From NCBI GenBank assembly GCA_002900995.3, contig CM035312.1, positions 868,001-932,000 of the forward strand: a stretch of DNA of 64,000 bases, given 5' to 3'. Both the position numbers and the translations under genes were made by a program. Each line of letters opens with the position of its first letter. Within the stretch, counting starts at the first letter, position 1. This document shows, in pieces, positions 45,913 through 56,188 of this stretch. The notes beneath the pieces were generated by a model. It had not been told where the DNA came from. It saw nothing but the letters and a program-made list of their open reading frames with translations, and searched no databases. Source of the stretch: Ganoderma boninense. Taxonomy: Eukaryota; Basidiomycota; Agaricomycetes; Polyporales; Polyporaceae.

Positions 45913-48216
45913 CTAGTTGCGCCGGAAGGTGTACATGTGTCTACCGAGCCTGAGTGGAGTAGAGTCGAGGTGCCTCTCGAAATCGACGTCGCGCTTGAAG
46001 AACCGTCCGCAACACGCATAGACAGAGTGCCAGCGGACGTGGCTCAAGTGGTAGCGCAGATCGGCGAGCGAATTGAGTTTCGTGTCGCAGTACTGGCAGG
46101 TCAGAGCTTTGATCATGTCGGATGTGTACCAGTGGCGAGTGCACAGGATGTCTTCATGACAAGAGGTCGCATGAACATGACATAACATAAAGAGACCAAG
46201 CAAGAAGACATACCAGGGTCGTCCATCCACGACAGGTCGTTGTCGAAGTTGGGCACGTCCTCAATATACTCCTCGTCGAGATCGGGCAGGGCACCGATGT
46301 AAGCGCCGCCCATGCGGATAGCCTCGACTTGCTCGTACGGAGGGGGCGGAAGCCGGGCGGCGACCGCTGCGGGGGCTCGGTCGGGGTGGTTACGCCTCCC
46401 TTGTTGACGCTCCCGCTCTCGATCCCTTTCGCGTGCTTCGAGGAGCATGTTCTCGTCCCAGAGGTCGCAGGATGGTCTGCGCGAACATATGCCGCTCCGG
46501 ACATCCCAAAGGGCTAGAAGCAGCCAGGTCGGTGAAGCAGCGTTTTGAGAAGTGATTTCAACCGGGCGCACCTCCGCATTTGAAGCAGAATTCGGTCTTG
46601 CACCGACAGGTGATGTGGTTGCATCCGATGGTCAGCTCCACAATGATCTATTGCATGTTGCTGTTCAGATAAATCGTCTATGTGAAGAGTTTAATAAGAC
46701 ACGCACTGAACACTTGGGACACCGTCGCCAGTTCTGCGCCTGTGGAATGAGTCGTGAACATAAGTTCAGGTTCAGGCAACGCTTAGAGTCAGGAAGGGAT
46801 GACACATGCCTTGGCTAACTGGAGCGCTTTCTGGTCGTCCGGAGATCGCTCGTCAAGAGGCAAGTCCTATCCAGGATGTTAGTGTTGCCCGACAAGGGAC
46901 CAGACGTATCACTCATACCTGGTATTCTTCACAGGTCAAACCTACGACAGCAGATTAGCGCATGCTGCACAGATATCGAAGCGATGCTCACCATCATGCC
47001 ATACTACACGGCAAGGCACGCATATAACAGCATCGCATGAGGGACATTCGGCTTGGGGATCGTCTTCGTCTTCATCCACCTGGACGAGTGCAGAACATTT
47101 CGGATTGGGGCAGTAATACTTCGGAAGGCTGTCTAGGAGCTTCTGGGTATGCTACGAAGAGAATGTGATCAAACCCAAGCCGGAGACAAAGGCGGTCATT
47201 GGAAGCCACTCACCCACAATGTCATGCCCTTCTCCGTCAAGACCCGTTCAGCGACCTCGTTGGGGATCCCTCCTGGCCAGTCATTGACTGGGCACTCCGG
47301 GCACCGAATAGGGAACACCACTGCGTTCGGGTTGCTCGCGCCGCTGCCGTCCGGGTCCAGCTTGCTGTTGATGTAGCTGTTGAGGCAAGAGATGCAGTAG
47401 CCGTGGGATTGGGGGCACGGGAGGTGCGTTCCGAACTGCATACGACCCGAAGAGTTCGCCGACCGAACGGCAGCAGCGGGGGAATAAGTGGCCTGGAAAG
47501 GTTCCATGCAGACACCACAAGTGGGGTGGAGCTTTGTATCAACTTCTTCCCGTTTGACTGAGGGTGCTGCAGAACCTTTCCCCTTGAACTGAGGTGGCGC
47601 CTTTCCTTTCCCTTTCTCATTCATGTCCGCTGCCTTGAACGGCCATAAGCGAAGTGTCCGACGTCTAGCTCTAGGGCAGGGTGCTCACCATGATATTCTC
47701 GATCGCGTCGTGACCAAGAACACTGCTCAGTTAGATTAGCCACGGCCACTGAAAAGATGATCTTCTGCACCTCTCCGCATCCTGCATAGCTTGTTCGTCG
47801 TCTTCGCCATCGTCAAACTGCTGCTGAAGACGCTTTGCGAATTCGGCGTCGAGAAGCGACTTCTTCTCCGCTGCGGCAAGCTTCTGAGCATATTGCCGGC
47901 CAGCGGCCAGGTTGCTTTCTTCTGCGTGCTGTAAAGCCTGTGCCATCAGCGCGTCCTTGTTCGCGTTGATCTCCGCTGCGAGGACGTCCATAGCGAGGTC
48001 GTGGTCGGTTCGGCGTACCGCGTTGGTGCCACTCGCGGGCTGGAATTTTTTAGGGAACCGTCCTGCGGCCAGCGCGGAGGAGCTAAGAGCCTCATGAACC
48101 TGAAGTTCTTCAGCGGCGCGCATGTTCTCCATTGAGAGCATGTCATCTTCGAGGAGCTTGGCGATGAGGAGCTCGGTAAGCATGTCGGTGTTTGAGTTGC
48201 TTGCGACCTCTGTCAT
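45913..48216 (-). CDS. RBR-type E3 ubiquitin ligase with C-terminal zinc-finger-like region
   Basis: Ten exons on the minus strand give 595 aa: 48216-47771, 47722-47689, 47633-47214, 47151-46992, 46941-46919, 46866-46810, 46739-46707, 46647-46572, 46513-46214, 46151-45913. RBR ligases pass ubiquitin from E2 to a RING2 cysteine and then to substrate. An acidic coiled-coil N-terminus (about residues 1-150) precedes RING1 (CGVCMEPF, then CPQSHGYCISC), the IBR (YYCPNPKC, then CPSCDAVICVPC) and RING2 (RRCPKCSIIVELTIGCNHITC), where the Cys of GCNH is the expected catalytic residue. After a 100-residue linker, the C-terminus has CQYC, then RYHLSH, YACCGRFF and ERHL, resembling two C2H2-like modules. 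The intron at 46809-46740 has a GC donor. An in-frame upstream Met at 48252 is possible. Confidence 0.88.
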
Positions 48217-48979
48217 TGAAGCTCGACTCTTAAAAAGACAGGATATCAACAAGACAGGCCAACCATAAAAATGGGAACCTTACATCGACGGGATAACTTC
48301 GAAGTGGTAACGGGGAAAGGTGCTGTAAATGCAGGTTGGCCCGGGTGGCTTCGACGGCCTACCGTAGCACGCCCCGCCCCTTAACTTACATAAAACGGGG
48401 GACATTAACTGCGAAGCGATCGGCAATGTCTCATCTTATCTATATTCGCACGGTGTACGACGAGAGGAAAGGCAAGCGAATGGGATATGGAGGCCCCTGA
48501 AATGACAAGGCGGACGAATACCGAGCACGGAGCTCCTCGTCGACAGAGCTTGCGGCGATAGCAAGCCACAGACCGTGGCTGTCTGCACAGTAAGCTTGTA
48601 CTTGCTATTCTTGCAATTGTAGTTACGCGCGCTTATCTACCCCACATCCAAATCGGGCGTCCGCAAGCAAAACTTTATCTAATCTTTTGCACCTCCAAAC
48701 ACTCCGCCACCAAGTACTTAGCAAGTCCTTCACTCCGCCCCGTAATCCTCAGGACACCGCGAGCCTAGATTTGCGAGCCATATGAGGACGGATACTTCGG
48801 TCAGCCATTATTTCAGACTCTGAAGGCATTGTAAGTTTTACTCGTGATTTGTAGCTGAGGTCGAGTCATTCTTACCTGAGCTATTTGATGAGGACTTACC
48901 ACTCAAGTTCCCCGCCATCCTGACTTGCACCATCTCTCCCTTCCACTATTATCGCCCCTCTTGAACGTCAAAAAACAGC
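48217..48979. promoter_or_regulatory. Shared divergent promoter, RBR ligase / LYS2
   Basis: 763 bp between divergent start codons. C/T-rich sequence precedes the LYS2 ATG. I could not identify a lysine-response element. Confidence 0.45.
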
Positions 48980-51900
48980 ATGGATGCTGATCGCCTCTCA
49001 CGGGTCATTGCCCGACTTCAAAATCTCCCCGAGATCTCTCTCCCCACTGACTACCCTCGGCCGACTGGCGGCAACAAGCTAGTCGAAGCTGCAGCTACCG
49101 CTGACCTTTCGGACCAAACATGCGTCAGGCTCATGAAGCTTGCCCTCTACAACGAAAATGACGACGATGGAGACGACGACTCTACCGACACTAATACTCC
49201 CTCCGCCTTCCATCTCCTTCTCGCCGCATTTTCCGTCCTCTTGCATAGATACACTGGCGACACAGATCTATTGGTTGGCTCATCCTCAGCATCTGCGCGC
49301 GATCCCCTTGTCCTCCGCATAGCAGTCGGTCCAGAGGACCCCTTCTGGGCGGTCGTTCGCAAGGTACAACAGGTCGAACGCGAGGCCGAAGCCGATAGCG
49401 TTCCGTATGAGTCCATTATGCGCGCACTCGGAAAGGACAAGGCGGATACAGTCGAGGCTTCCCGTCCCCTGTTCCGGGTTCGGTTTTTTGATGAGACCGA
49501 TTCGCCTCAGGAACATTTCCTCCGCACCACAAGCCTCACCTCCGACTTGACCATCTTCGTTACCCGTCAGCAAGAGTCAAGCCGGTCCTCCATTGCCCCC
49601 CGTATTTCTCTCAGGATTCTATACAACTCTCTTTTGTTCTCTTCGGCGAGGATAACTCACCTTGTGGACCAATTGTCGGTACTCCTCCGCCGTGTAGCCG
49701 CTAGCCCCCTCGCGCCTGTTGGTTCGGTGCCACTACTCACTCCCAGCCAGAAGGCTACTCTTCCGAACCCGACGGCCGATCTTAACTGGTGCGACTTCAA
49801 AGGCGCCATCCCTCATATTTTCTCCCAGAACGCAAGGCAGTGGCCCGACCGCCCATGCGTCATCCAATGCATTCCAGCTCCGAGTCTGGACCAACCACAG
49901 GAGAAGCGCGTCTTCACCTATAGCCAGATTCTTCATGCCTCTAACATCCTCGCTCATCGCCTCCTTGAAGGCGGACTGCAGCGCGAGGAAGTTGTCATGA
50001 TCTACGCCTACCGAAGCGTCGAGCTCGTCGTTGCTGTCATGGCTGTCCACAAGGCCGGAGGGACATTCTCGGTTATCGATCCGGCGTACCCGCCTTCAAG
50101 GCAGACTATCTACCTGCAGGTCGCACAACCTCGCGCGCTCGTCGTCCTCTCAGGCGCAGGGAAGATTCTGCCCACGGTCCGCGAGTTTATCTCCAACGAG
50201 TTGCAGATCCGCGTCGAGGTCCCCGCTCTAGCTCTTCTCACGGATGGCCAGATTGTCGGTGGAGCCCATACTGAAGGGTCCGAAGATGTCCTGAAGCCCC
50301 ACATGCATCTCGCTGATACGGACCCTAATGTTCCTCTCGGGCCCGACAGCGTTGCAACGCTATCGTTCACCAGTGGAAGTACGGGTATCCCCAAGGGGGT
50401 CAAGGGACGGCATTACAGCCTGACTCACTTCTTCCCGTGGATGGGAGAGCGTTTTGGCCTTGGAGAACATTCGAAGTTCACCATGCTGAGCGGCATCGCC
50501 CATGACCCCATCCAGCGCGATAGTGAGTATTACAAGCACTTCCATGAAAACACTCACTGACCACTCAATCGGTCAGTGTTCACACCTTTGTTCTTCGGAG
50601 CCAGCCTGTACGTCCCGACTGCAGACGACATTGGCACCCCCGGACGGCTTGCGGAGTGGATGGCCGACAACGATGTGACCGTCACCCACTTGACCCCTGC
50701 CATGGGCCAGCTCCTTTCTGCCCAGGCAACCCGCCAGATATCCGCCCTCCGCAACGCCTTCTTCGTCGGCGACGTGCTCACCAAGCGCGACTGCCTCCGC
50801 TTACAGTCCCTCGCAGCCAACGTGCGCATCGTGAACATGTACGGCACCACCGAGACTCAGCGCGCTGTCTCGTACTTTCTCATCCCGTCCGTCACCGAGG
50901 ACCCGACGTTCCTCGCGACCCAGAAGGACATCATGCCAGCCGGGGAAGGCATGGTCGACGTGCAGCTGCTCGTCGTCAACCGCAACGACCGCAACATCCC
51001 CTGCGCCGTCGGCGAAGTCGGCGAGATCTATGTTCGCTCTGGAGGGCTTGCAGAGGGCTACTCGGACGTGCAAGCCACCGCGGAGAAGTTCGTCACGAAC
51101 TGGTTCTCTGCCGACGCCCCGCCCGTCCCCGACACCATCGCGAACCCCCCAGGTGACGGCGTGCCCGGGCCCGAGGCGCAGTTCTGGAAGGGCGTGCGCG
51201 ACAGGATGTACCGCTCGGGCGATCTGGGGCGCTACCTCCCCGACGGCATTGTCGAGTGCACAGGACGCGCGGACGACCAGGTCAAGATCCGCGGGTTCCG
51301 CATCGAGCTTGGGGAGATCGATACGCACCTGAGCCAGCACCCGCTTGTGAGGGAGAACGTCACACTCGTGCGGCGTGACAAGGACGAGGAGAAGATCCTG
51401 GTCACGTACTTCGTGCCCGTCGGCGGCCCTGCGCTCGACGAGTATGCGAGCGACGTCGCAGAGGACGCGGACGAGAAGGGCCTCGTTAGTGGAATGCGCA
51501 AGTATAGGAAGCTCATCAAGGAGATCCGAGAGTACCTCAAGAAGAAGCTGCCTTCGTACAGCGTTCCTACTCGTGCGTATGAATCAGCCGTCCCAAAGCG
51601 TCCTCGCTAACACTAAGTCAGTGTTCGTCCCCCTCAAGCGCATGCCGCTCAACCCGAACGGCAAGATCGATAAGCCCGCTCTGCCCTTCCCTGACACCGC
51701 GCAAGTCGCCCCCGCAGAGCCTGCCCGTGCTGGCGAAGCCACACCCACCGAGGAGGCGATTCGCGCCATCTGGGCTCGCATTTTGCCGAATGCACCTTCG
51801 CCGCTCCCGCTCGACGAGAGCTTCTTCGACCTGGGCGGCCACTCGATCCTCGCGACGCGCCTCATCTTCGAGGTCCGCAAGGCGTTCCTCGTCGACGCGC

Positions 51901-53533
51901 CCTTGGGGCTCATCTTCGACAAGCCGACCATCGCCGCGCTCGCGGACGCCGTCGAGCGCATGCGCAATGCCGATCTCGGCCTCACGGGTCCGCAGGTGCC
52001 CCCGTCGCCCACCGCGGAGGCGGCGGTCCCGGCGGGGAAGAAGGTCGAATACGGGCAGGACTACGAGCAGCTCGTCCAGCAGCTCCAGCCGGAATACGCT
52101 GGGGTCGCAGCGGACTATGCGAGCCGCCCACTCACGGTGTTCCTCACGGGTGCTACTGGGTTCCTCGGGGCGTTCATCCTGCGCGATTTGTTGCAGCGCT
52201 CGGAACGGGTCAAGAAGGTTATCTGCCTCGTGCGCGCATCCGACGACGCGAAGGCTGTTGAGCGGCTGCGCGAAGGGGCTGAGGGACGTGGGGTTTGGAA
52301 CGAGGCGTGGCTCACGGGCGGCAGGATCGAGGTCGTGCGGGGCGACTTGGACCAGGCGCGGTTTGGGATGGACAGCGGTGCGTGGATGCGCGTCGCGGGC
52401 GAGGCGGACGCGATCATTCACAATGGCGCGCTGGTACGTCGACCCAACTTCATCCCCTTCAAATTCACTTCTGTCTTCCGCCGACGTTCCTGACGTCTTG
52501 GTCTTCGCACTGATCGCCCTTTACGCGCTTTAGGTCCACTGGGTGTATCCGTACGAGAAGCTGCGGTCGGCCAACGTCCTTGGGACGCTCACCGGGGTCG
52601 AGCTGGCGTCGACAGGGAAGCCGAAGCTCTTTGTCTTCGTCTCGTCGACGTCTGCGGTCGACACAGAGCACTACGTCCAGCTTTCCGATAGCGTCGGGGG
52701 CGTCCCTGAAGGCGACGATCTTGAGGGCGCACGCGCGACCCTCAAAACCGGCTACGGTCAGTCCAAGTGGGTGTCCGAAAAGCTACTGTTCGAAGCCGGC
52801 CGTCGCGGTCTGCGTGGACACATCATCCGCCCTGGCTACGTCGTCGGTGACTCCGAGTCAGCAGGTACGTCGTATCTTCCCTGACGGATGGTGGTTGGCA
52901 TCACATTTCACACTAACGGTATGTCTGTGGTTGGCTACAGTAACGAACACGGATGACTTCCTCTGGCGCCTCGTCAAGGGCTGCATCCAGCTCGGCCTCG
53001 TCCCGGACATGAACAACACCGTGAACATGGTCCCCGTCGACCACGTCGCGCGCTGCTGTGCCCTCGCCGCCGTCGCGCCCCTGCCCCCGCCGCAGAGCGC
53101 CCTCAGCGTCCTGCACGTCACGGCGGCGCCCCGCCCGACGTTCAACGGGTTCCTGGGCGCGCTTGCGCAGTACGGCTTCGGGACCGCGCGCAGCGAGTAC
53201 CTGCACTGGCGACGGCAGCTCGAGCGGCACGTCATGGACGTGCAGGACAACGCGCTCTTCCCGCTGCTCCATTTCGTGCTCGACGACCTCCCCACGAGCA
53301 CCAAGGCGCCCGAGCTCGACGACGCGAACATGCGCGCCGTCCTCAGCCCGCACGTGGCGCCGGACAAGCTGAACGGGACCGTGGACGACGCGCTGATGGG
53401 CAAGTACCTCGCGTGGCTCGTCGAGGCGGGCTTCCTCCCCGCGCCCAGCGCGGAGGGCGCGGAGAGGGCGCTGCCGGAGCTCGCGAGGGCCCCTGGCGCG
53501 GTTGCTAGGGCTGTCGGGCGGAGGGGAGTATAG
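48980..53533 (+). CDS. LYS2: L-2-aminoadipate reductase (alpha-aminoadipate reductase, Lys2)
   Basis: Five exons (48980-50522, 50577-51572, 51622-52433, 52534-52864, 52941-53533) give 1424 aa, the usual size. Lys2 adenylates, thiolates and reduces alpha-aminoadipate to the semialdehyde in fungal lysine synthesis, and needs Lys5 phosphopantetheinylation. After an N-terminal condensation-like region, the adenylation domain shows [13 protein letters not shown] (about residue 455), MYGTTETQ (about 601), [26 protein letters not shown] and LNPNGKIDK. The carrier domain has [14 protein letters not shown] (Ser near 920). The reductase domain starts at [13 protein letters not shown] (about 1017), with [12 protein letters not shown] as its YxxxK block. 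It resembles an NRPS but is this single primary-metabolism enzyme. Confidence 0.96.
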
Positions 53534-54810
53534 ACGGGATGGTTGCTGGATATAGGGGAGAAAGAAGTGTAAAAGTTTCGCGGAAACAGCCATTTAGATT
53601 GACCGATAGGGGTTTGGTGGTCGAAGGCTTGGCAAGTACATTAGATGTAGTACCAAGATATCGATCTAGCGGTGTGCTTGAGATCCTCACCATACACGAA
53701 GCCCCAAGACGCATTTTCTTTCAGGTCGTGTATTTGTCATATGCACAGCGAAAGGTGCTTCCGCTCAGAAGATGCGATCACATTTTCTGGGCGCCATCAT
53801 TAAGTAGCTCAGGATGCTAGAGAGCAATTTCGCTGTTTGTTGGACCTGCTCGCAAGATAAGGTTTTTTGACCTTGGCATGGCTAGCTCTGTGCCCTTCAT
53901 GGGCCCAAGCGATCGGAAAAATGCAAAAAGGGTTAGGTCTTTCAGGCCTGACAACTGGATATCTTGTTTGAAGGCTGCACAGTGGCCATCCAACTTATTA
54001 TGTAATCACTGCCAACGAGGCGCGAAACCACGAACCTAGTGGGGTTAACTCGACACACCAAATACGGAAGCAGTAAATGACAGATGCATCAATCTGTTGT
54101 CGAGGGAGAATGGCCACAGATGTCTAAGACTACTTACAGAGGTCACTCAGCGACGCTGGTTGTTTGCAAGAAATCAACCTGAGCTTGGCAATTTGACTCT
54201 GCAGTTGATAAATGATTTAACCATGAGGCTGAGGGACAGATTCATGAAAGAAAACTGTCGAATTGCGTTCCGGCGCGTCACGGTAGTCCTTAGCGGGGAA
54301 CGACAGAGAAACGGCGGTGTTCGCACGCAGAGGTATAGCTAAATCCGTCTCTTGGGGCCAACGTGATACCGAGGACTTTATGCTACTTTATGGGGGTCGA
54401 AGGTTGAACGTTGAGGAGAGCCTCCGAGCCTCAGGGGGCGGAGGGCTGGAAATGTGATTCCGATAACATTCGCCGGATGTTCTTGTTCTCCGGGAGACAT
54501 TCACTTCATGAGAATGGGAGGCATAATCGACCGCCGACATTGGGTTGATCCCGTCGTATTCAAGATTGCAGATTGTGGCGTTGGGTACGGTGGAAAAGTA
54601 GCTCCAGGGACGACAAGAACAGAGGATGATAATATGGAGGTTGCGGCCGCTGAACGCTTGAACCCTTAGCGGGCTGATGGCAAGGGAGCAGATAAGAGGA
54701 TGGGGAGGGCGAGGACGATGGAGGGCATGAGTATACTTATCAGGTGGATGGGGCGTGTGGTAGATGATTATATAAGTCAGGGTTGAAGATGCTCGGTGCC
54801 TGGTCTGGCG
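53534..54810. other. Intergenic between LYS2 and the foldback element
   Basis: 1.28 kb. It looks more AT-rich than the flanking genes and has only short, unrelated open frames. No gene, RNA or second repeat copy was recognised. Confidence 0.5.
54802..54810. repeat. Left 9-bp target-site duplication
   Basis: GGTCTGGCG directly abuts the left arm and recurs at 55863-55871 directly after the right arm. Confidence 0.75.
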
Positions 54811-55241
54811 CAGGCTCCTAAAACCACCCGCTCGTTAGTGTCCTCGATCCCAGTACTCCAGCGGGGGTCAGGCTATATACTCCTAGATAGACGCTAGCTT
54901 AGTCATGTACCGAGCAGCCGAGTTACTTGTTATAGAAGAAATGTGGGGATGAGGACACTACAGAGCGGCTGGCCTTTCAAGTCGTCCGACAATCCTCCGG
55001 GCCCGAAGCGCGCGACCGGATAAGACCGGATAAGTCGAAGACTAATGAAGATTTTGGCCACTAAGCTCTTCGCGCGTCTGCGCTGCAGGCTGCCCGCGAC
55101 GAGGTCCCAAATTTCGACGGCCCGCTCTGGGGCACTTGAACAATTGCGCATCAGCTCCAACAGCAAGATAGTGCAGGTAGACATGCATTTCCAACATCGC
55201 GGGACAAGAATAGCTAGTGCAAGAGCCCGGGTGGCAGGCGC
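54811..55241 (+). repeat. Left 431-bp terminal inverted repeat
   Basis: Reverse complement of 55432-55862. It includes a short internal direct repeat (GACCGGATAA twice, near 55014-55034). Confidence 0.85.
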
Positions 55242-55431
55242 GAGGGCGCCATGAGCTTGACTATGAGCGCGAGGACATGCACAGCTCTAATATTCCAGCA
55301 AGAGTACCAATTTATGTAGCGCAGTACTTCGATAAATATATTCAGCACATCGCGAAGCAACGCAATGTTCAGCGAATCCGGGATAGTGGGGTTGCACTGC
55401 AGGAGATTCTTGGAGGACTTGGAGAGGAACT

Positions 55432-55862
55432 GCGCCTGCCACCCGGGCTCTTGCACTAGCTATTCTTGTCCCGCGATGTTGGAAATGCATGTCTACCTGC
55501 ACTATCTTGCTGTTGGAGCTGATGCGCAATTGTTCAAGTGCCCCAGAGCGGGCCGTCGAAATTTGGGACCTCGTCGCGGGCAGCCTGCAGCGCAGACGCG
55601 CGAAGAGCTTAGTGGCCAAAATCTTCATTAGTCTTCGACTTATCCGGTCTTATCCGGTCGCGCGCTTCGGGCCCGGAGGATTGTCGGACGACTTGAAAGG
55701 CCAGCCGCTCTGTAGTGTCCTCATCCCCACATTTCTTCTATAACAAGTAACTCGGCTGCTCGGTACATGACTAAGCTAGCGTCTATCTAGGAGTATATAG
55801 CCTGACCCCCGCTGGAGTACTGGGATCGAGGACACTAACGAGCGGGTGGTTTTAGGAGCCTG
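55432..55862 (-). repeat. Right 431-bp terminal inverted repeat
   Basis: Reverse complement of 54811-55241. Each position pairs with 110673 minus its coordinate. Confidence 0.85.
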
Positions 55863-55871
55863 GGTCTGGCG
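55863..55871. repeat. Right 9-bp target-site duplication
   Basis: GGTCTGGCG, identical to 54802-54810. It lies 317 bp before the start codon of the downstream membrane-protein gene. Confidence 0.75.
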
Positions 55872-56188
55872 GGGACTGGCCACCGCCGCAGGGCGGGGAA
55901 ACGCTCGCCGGCTGTCAACCTGTCGACAGTGTCAGGCCTCCCCAGGGCCACCGCCCTCCAACGCACGCCCTCCTCACGCCCTCGTTCCCAGTTGGCGTCT
56001 CCAGCCCCGCCCCCAGCCTTTTCTGCCCAGTCTGAGGCCAGTTACAATGCTGCCATACTAGTCCCAGGCCCATATATCCTCTGCCACCCCCACCGCCATA
56101 TCTCCCCTTCTCGTCCTCCCCTCCTCCAACGACCCGCCCTGCCTGTCCGCCTACTGCCAGTTCCCAACGTCGGACAGCCATCTCTGCC
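55872..56188. promoter_or_regulatory. Promoter region of the DUF6533-like gene
   Basis: A GC- and C-rich 317-bp stretch between the transposon duplication and the ATG. It must hold the whole proximal promoter unless transcription starts inside the element. No TATA box is clear. Confidence 0.4.

Larger units (their letters stand above)
54811..55862. mobile_element. Foldback/Mutator-like non-autonomous DNA transposon
   Basis: The element is 1,052 bp: two 431-bp inverted arms (54811-55241 and 55432-55862) around a 190-bp centre, flanked by the 9-bp direct repeat GGTCTGGCG. Pairing holds exactly to the outer CAGG/CCTG ends and stops at the flanks and at the centre. I compared the arms by reading and found no mismatch; both contain the same 84-codon open frame in mirror image. 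Very long terminal inverted repeats with a 9-bp duplication are the hallmark of Mutator-like (MULE) elements. There is no transposase, so movement would need a helper copy elsewhere. Arm identity suggests a recent insertion or recent arm homogenisation. Confidence 0.8.

Noticed and set aside
48980..51610. NRPS-like secondary-metabolite gene
   Set aside because: The single adenylation-carrier-reductase order, length and reductase motifs fit Lys2, and there are no tailoring enzymes nearby.
54930..55743. Two identical 84-codon frames on opposite strands as a gene pair
   Set aside because: They are mirror copies inside the transposon arms, with no known domain, so an inverted repeat explains them.
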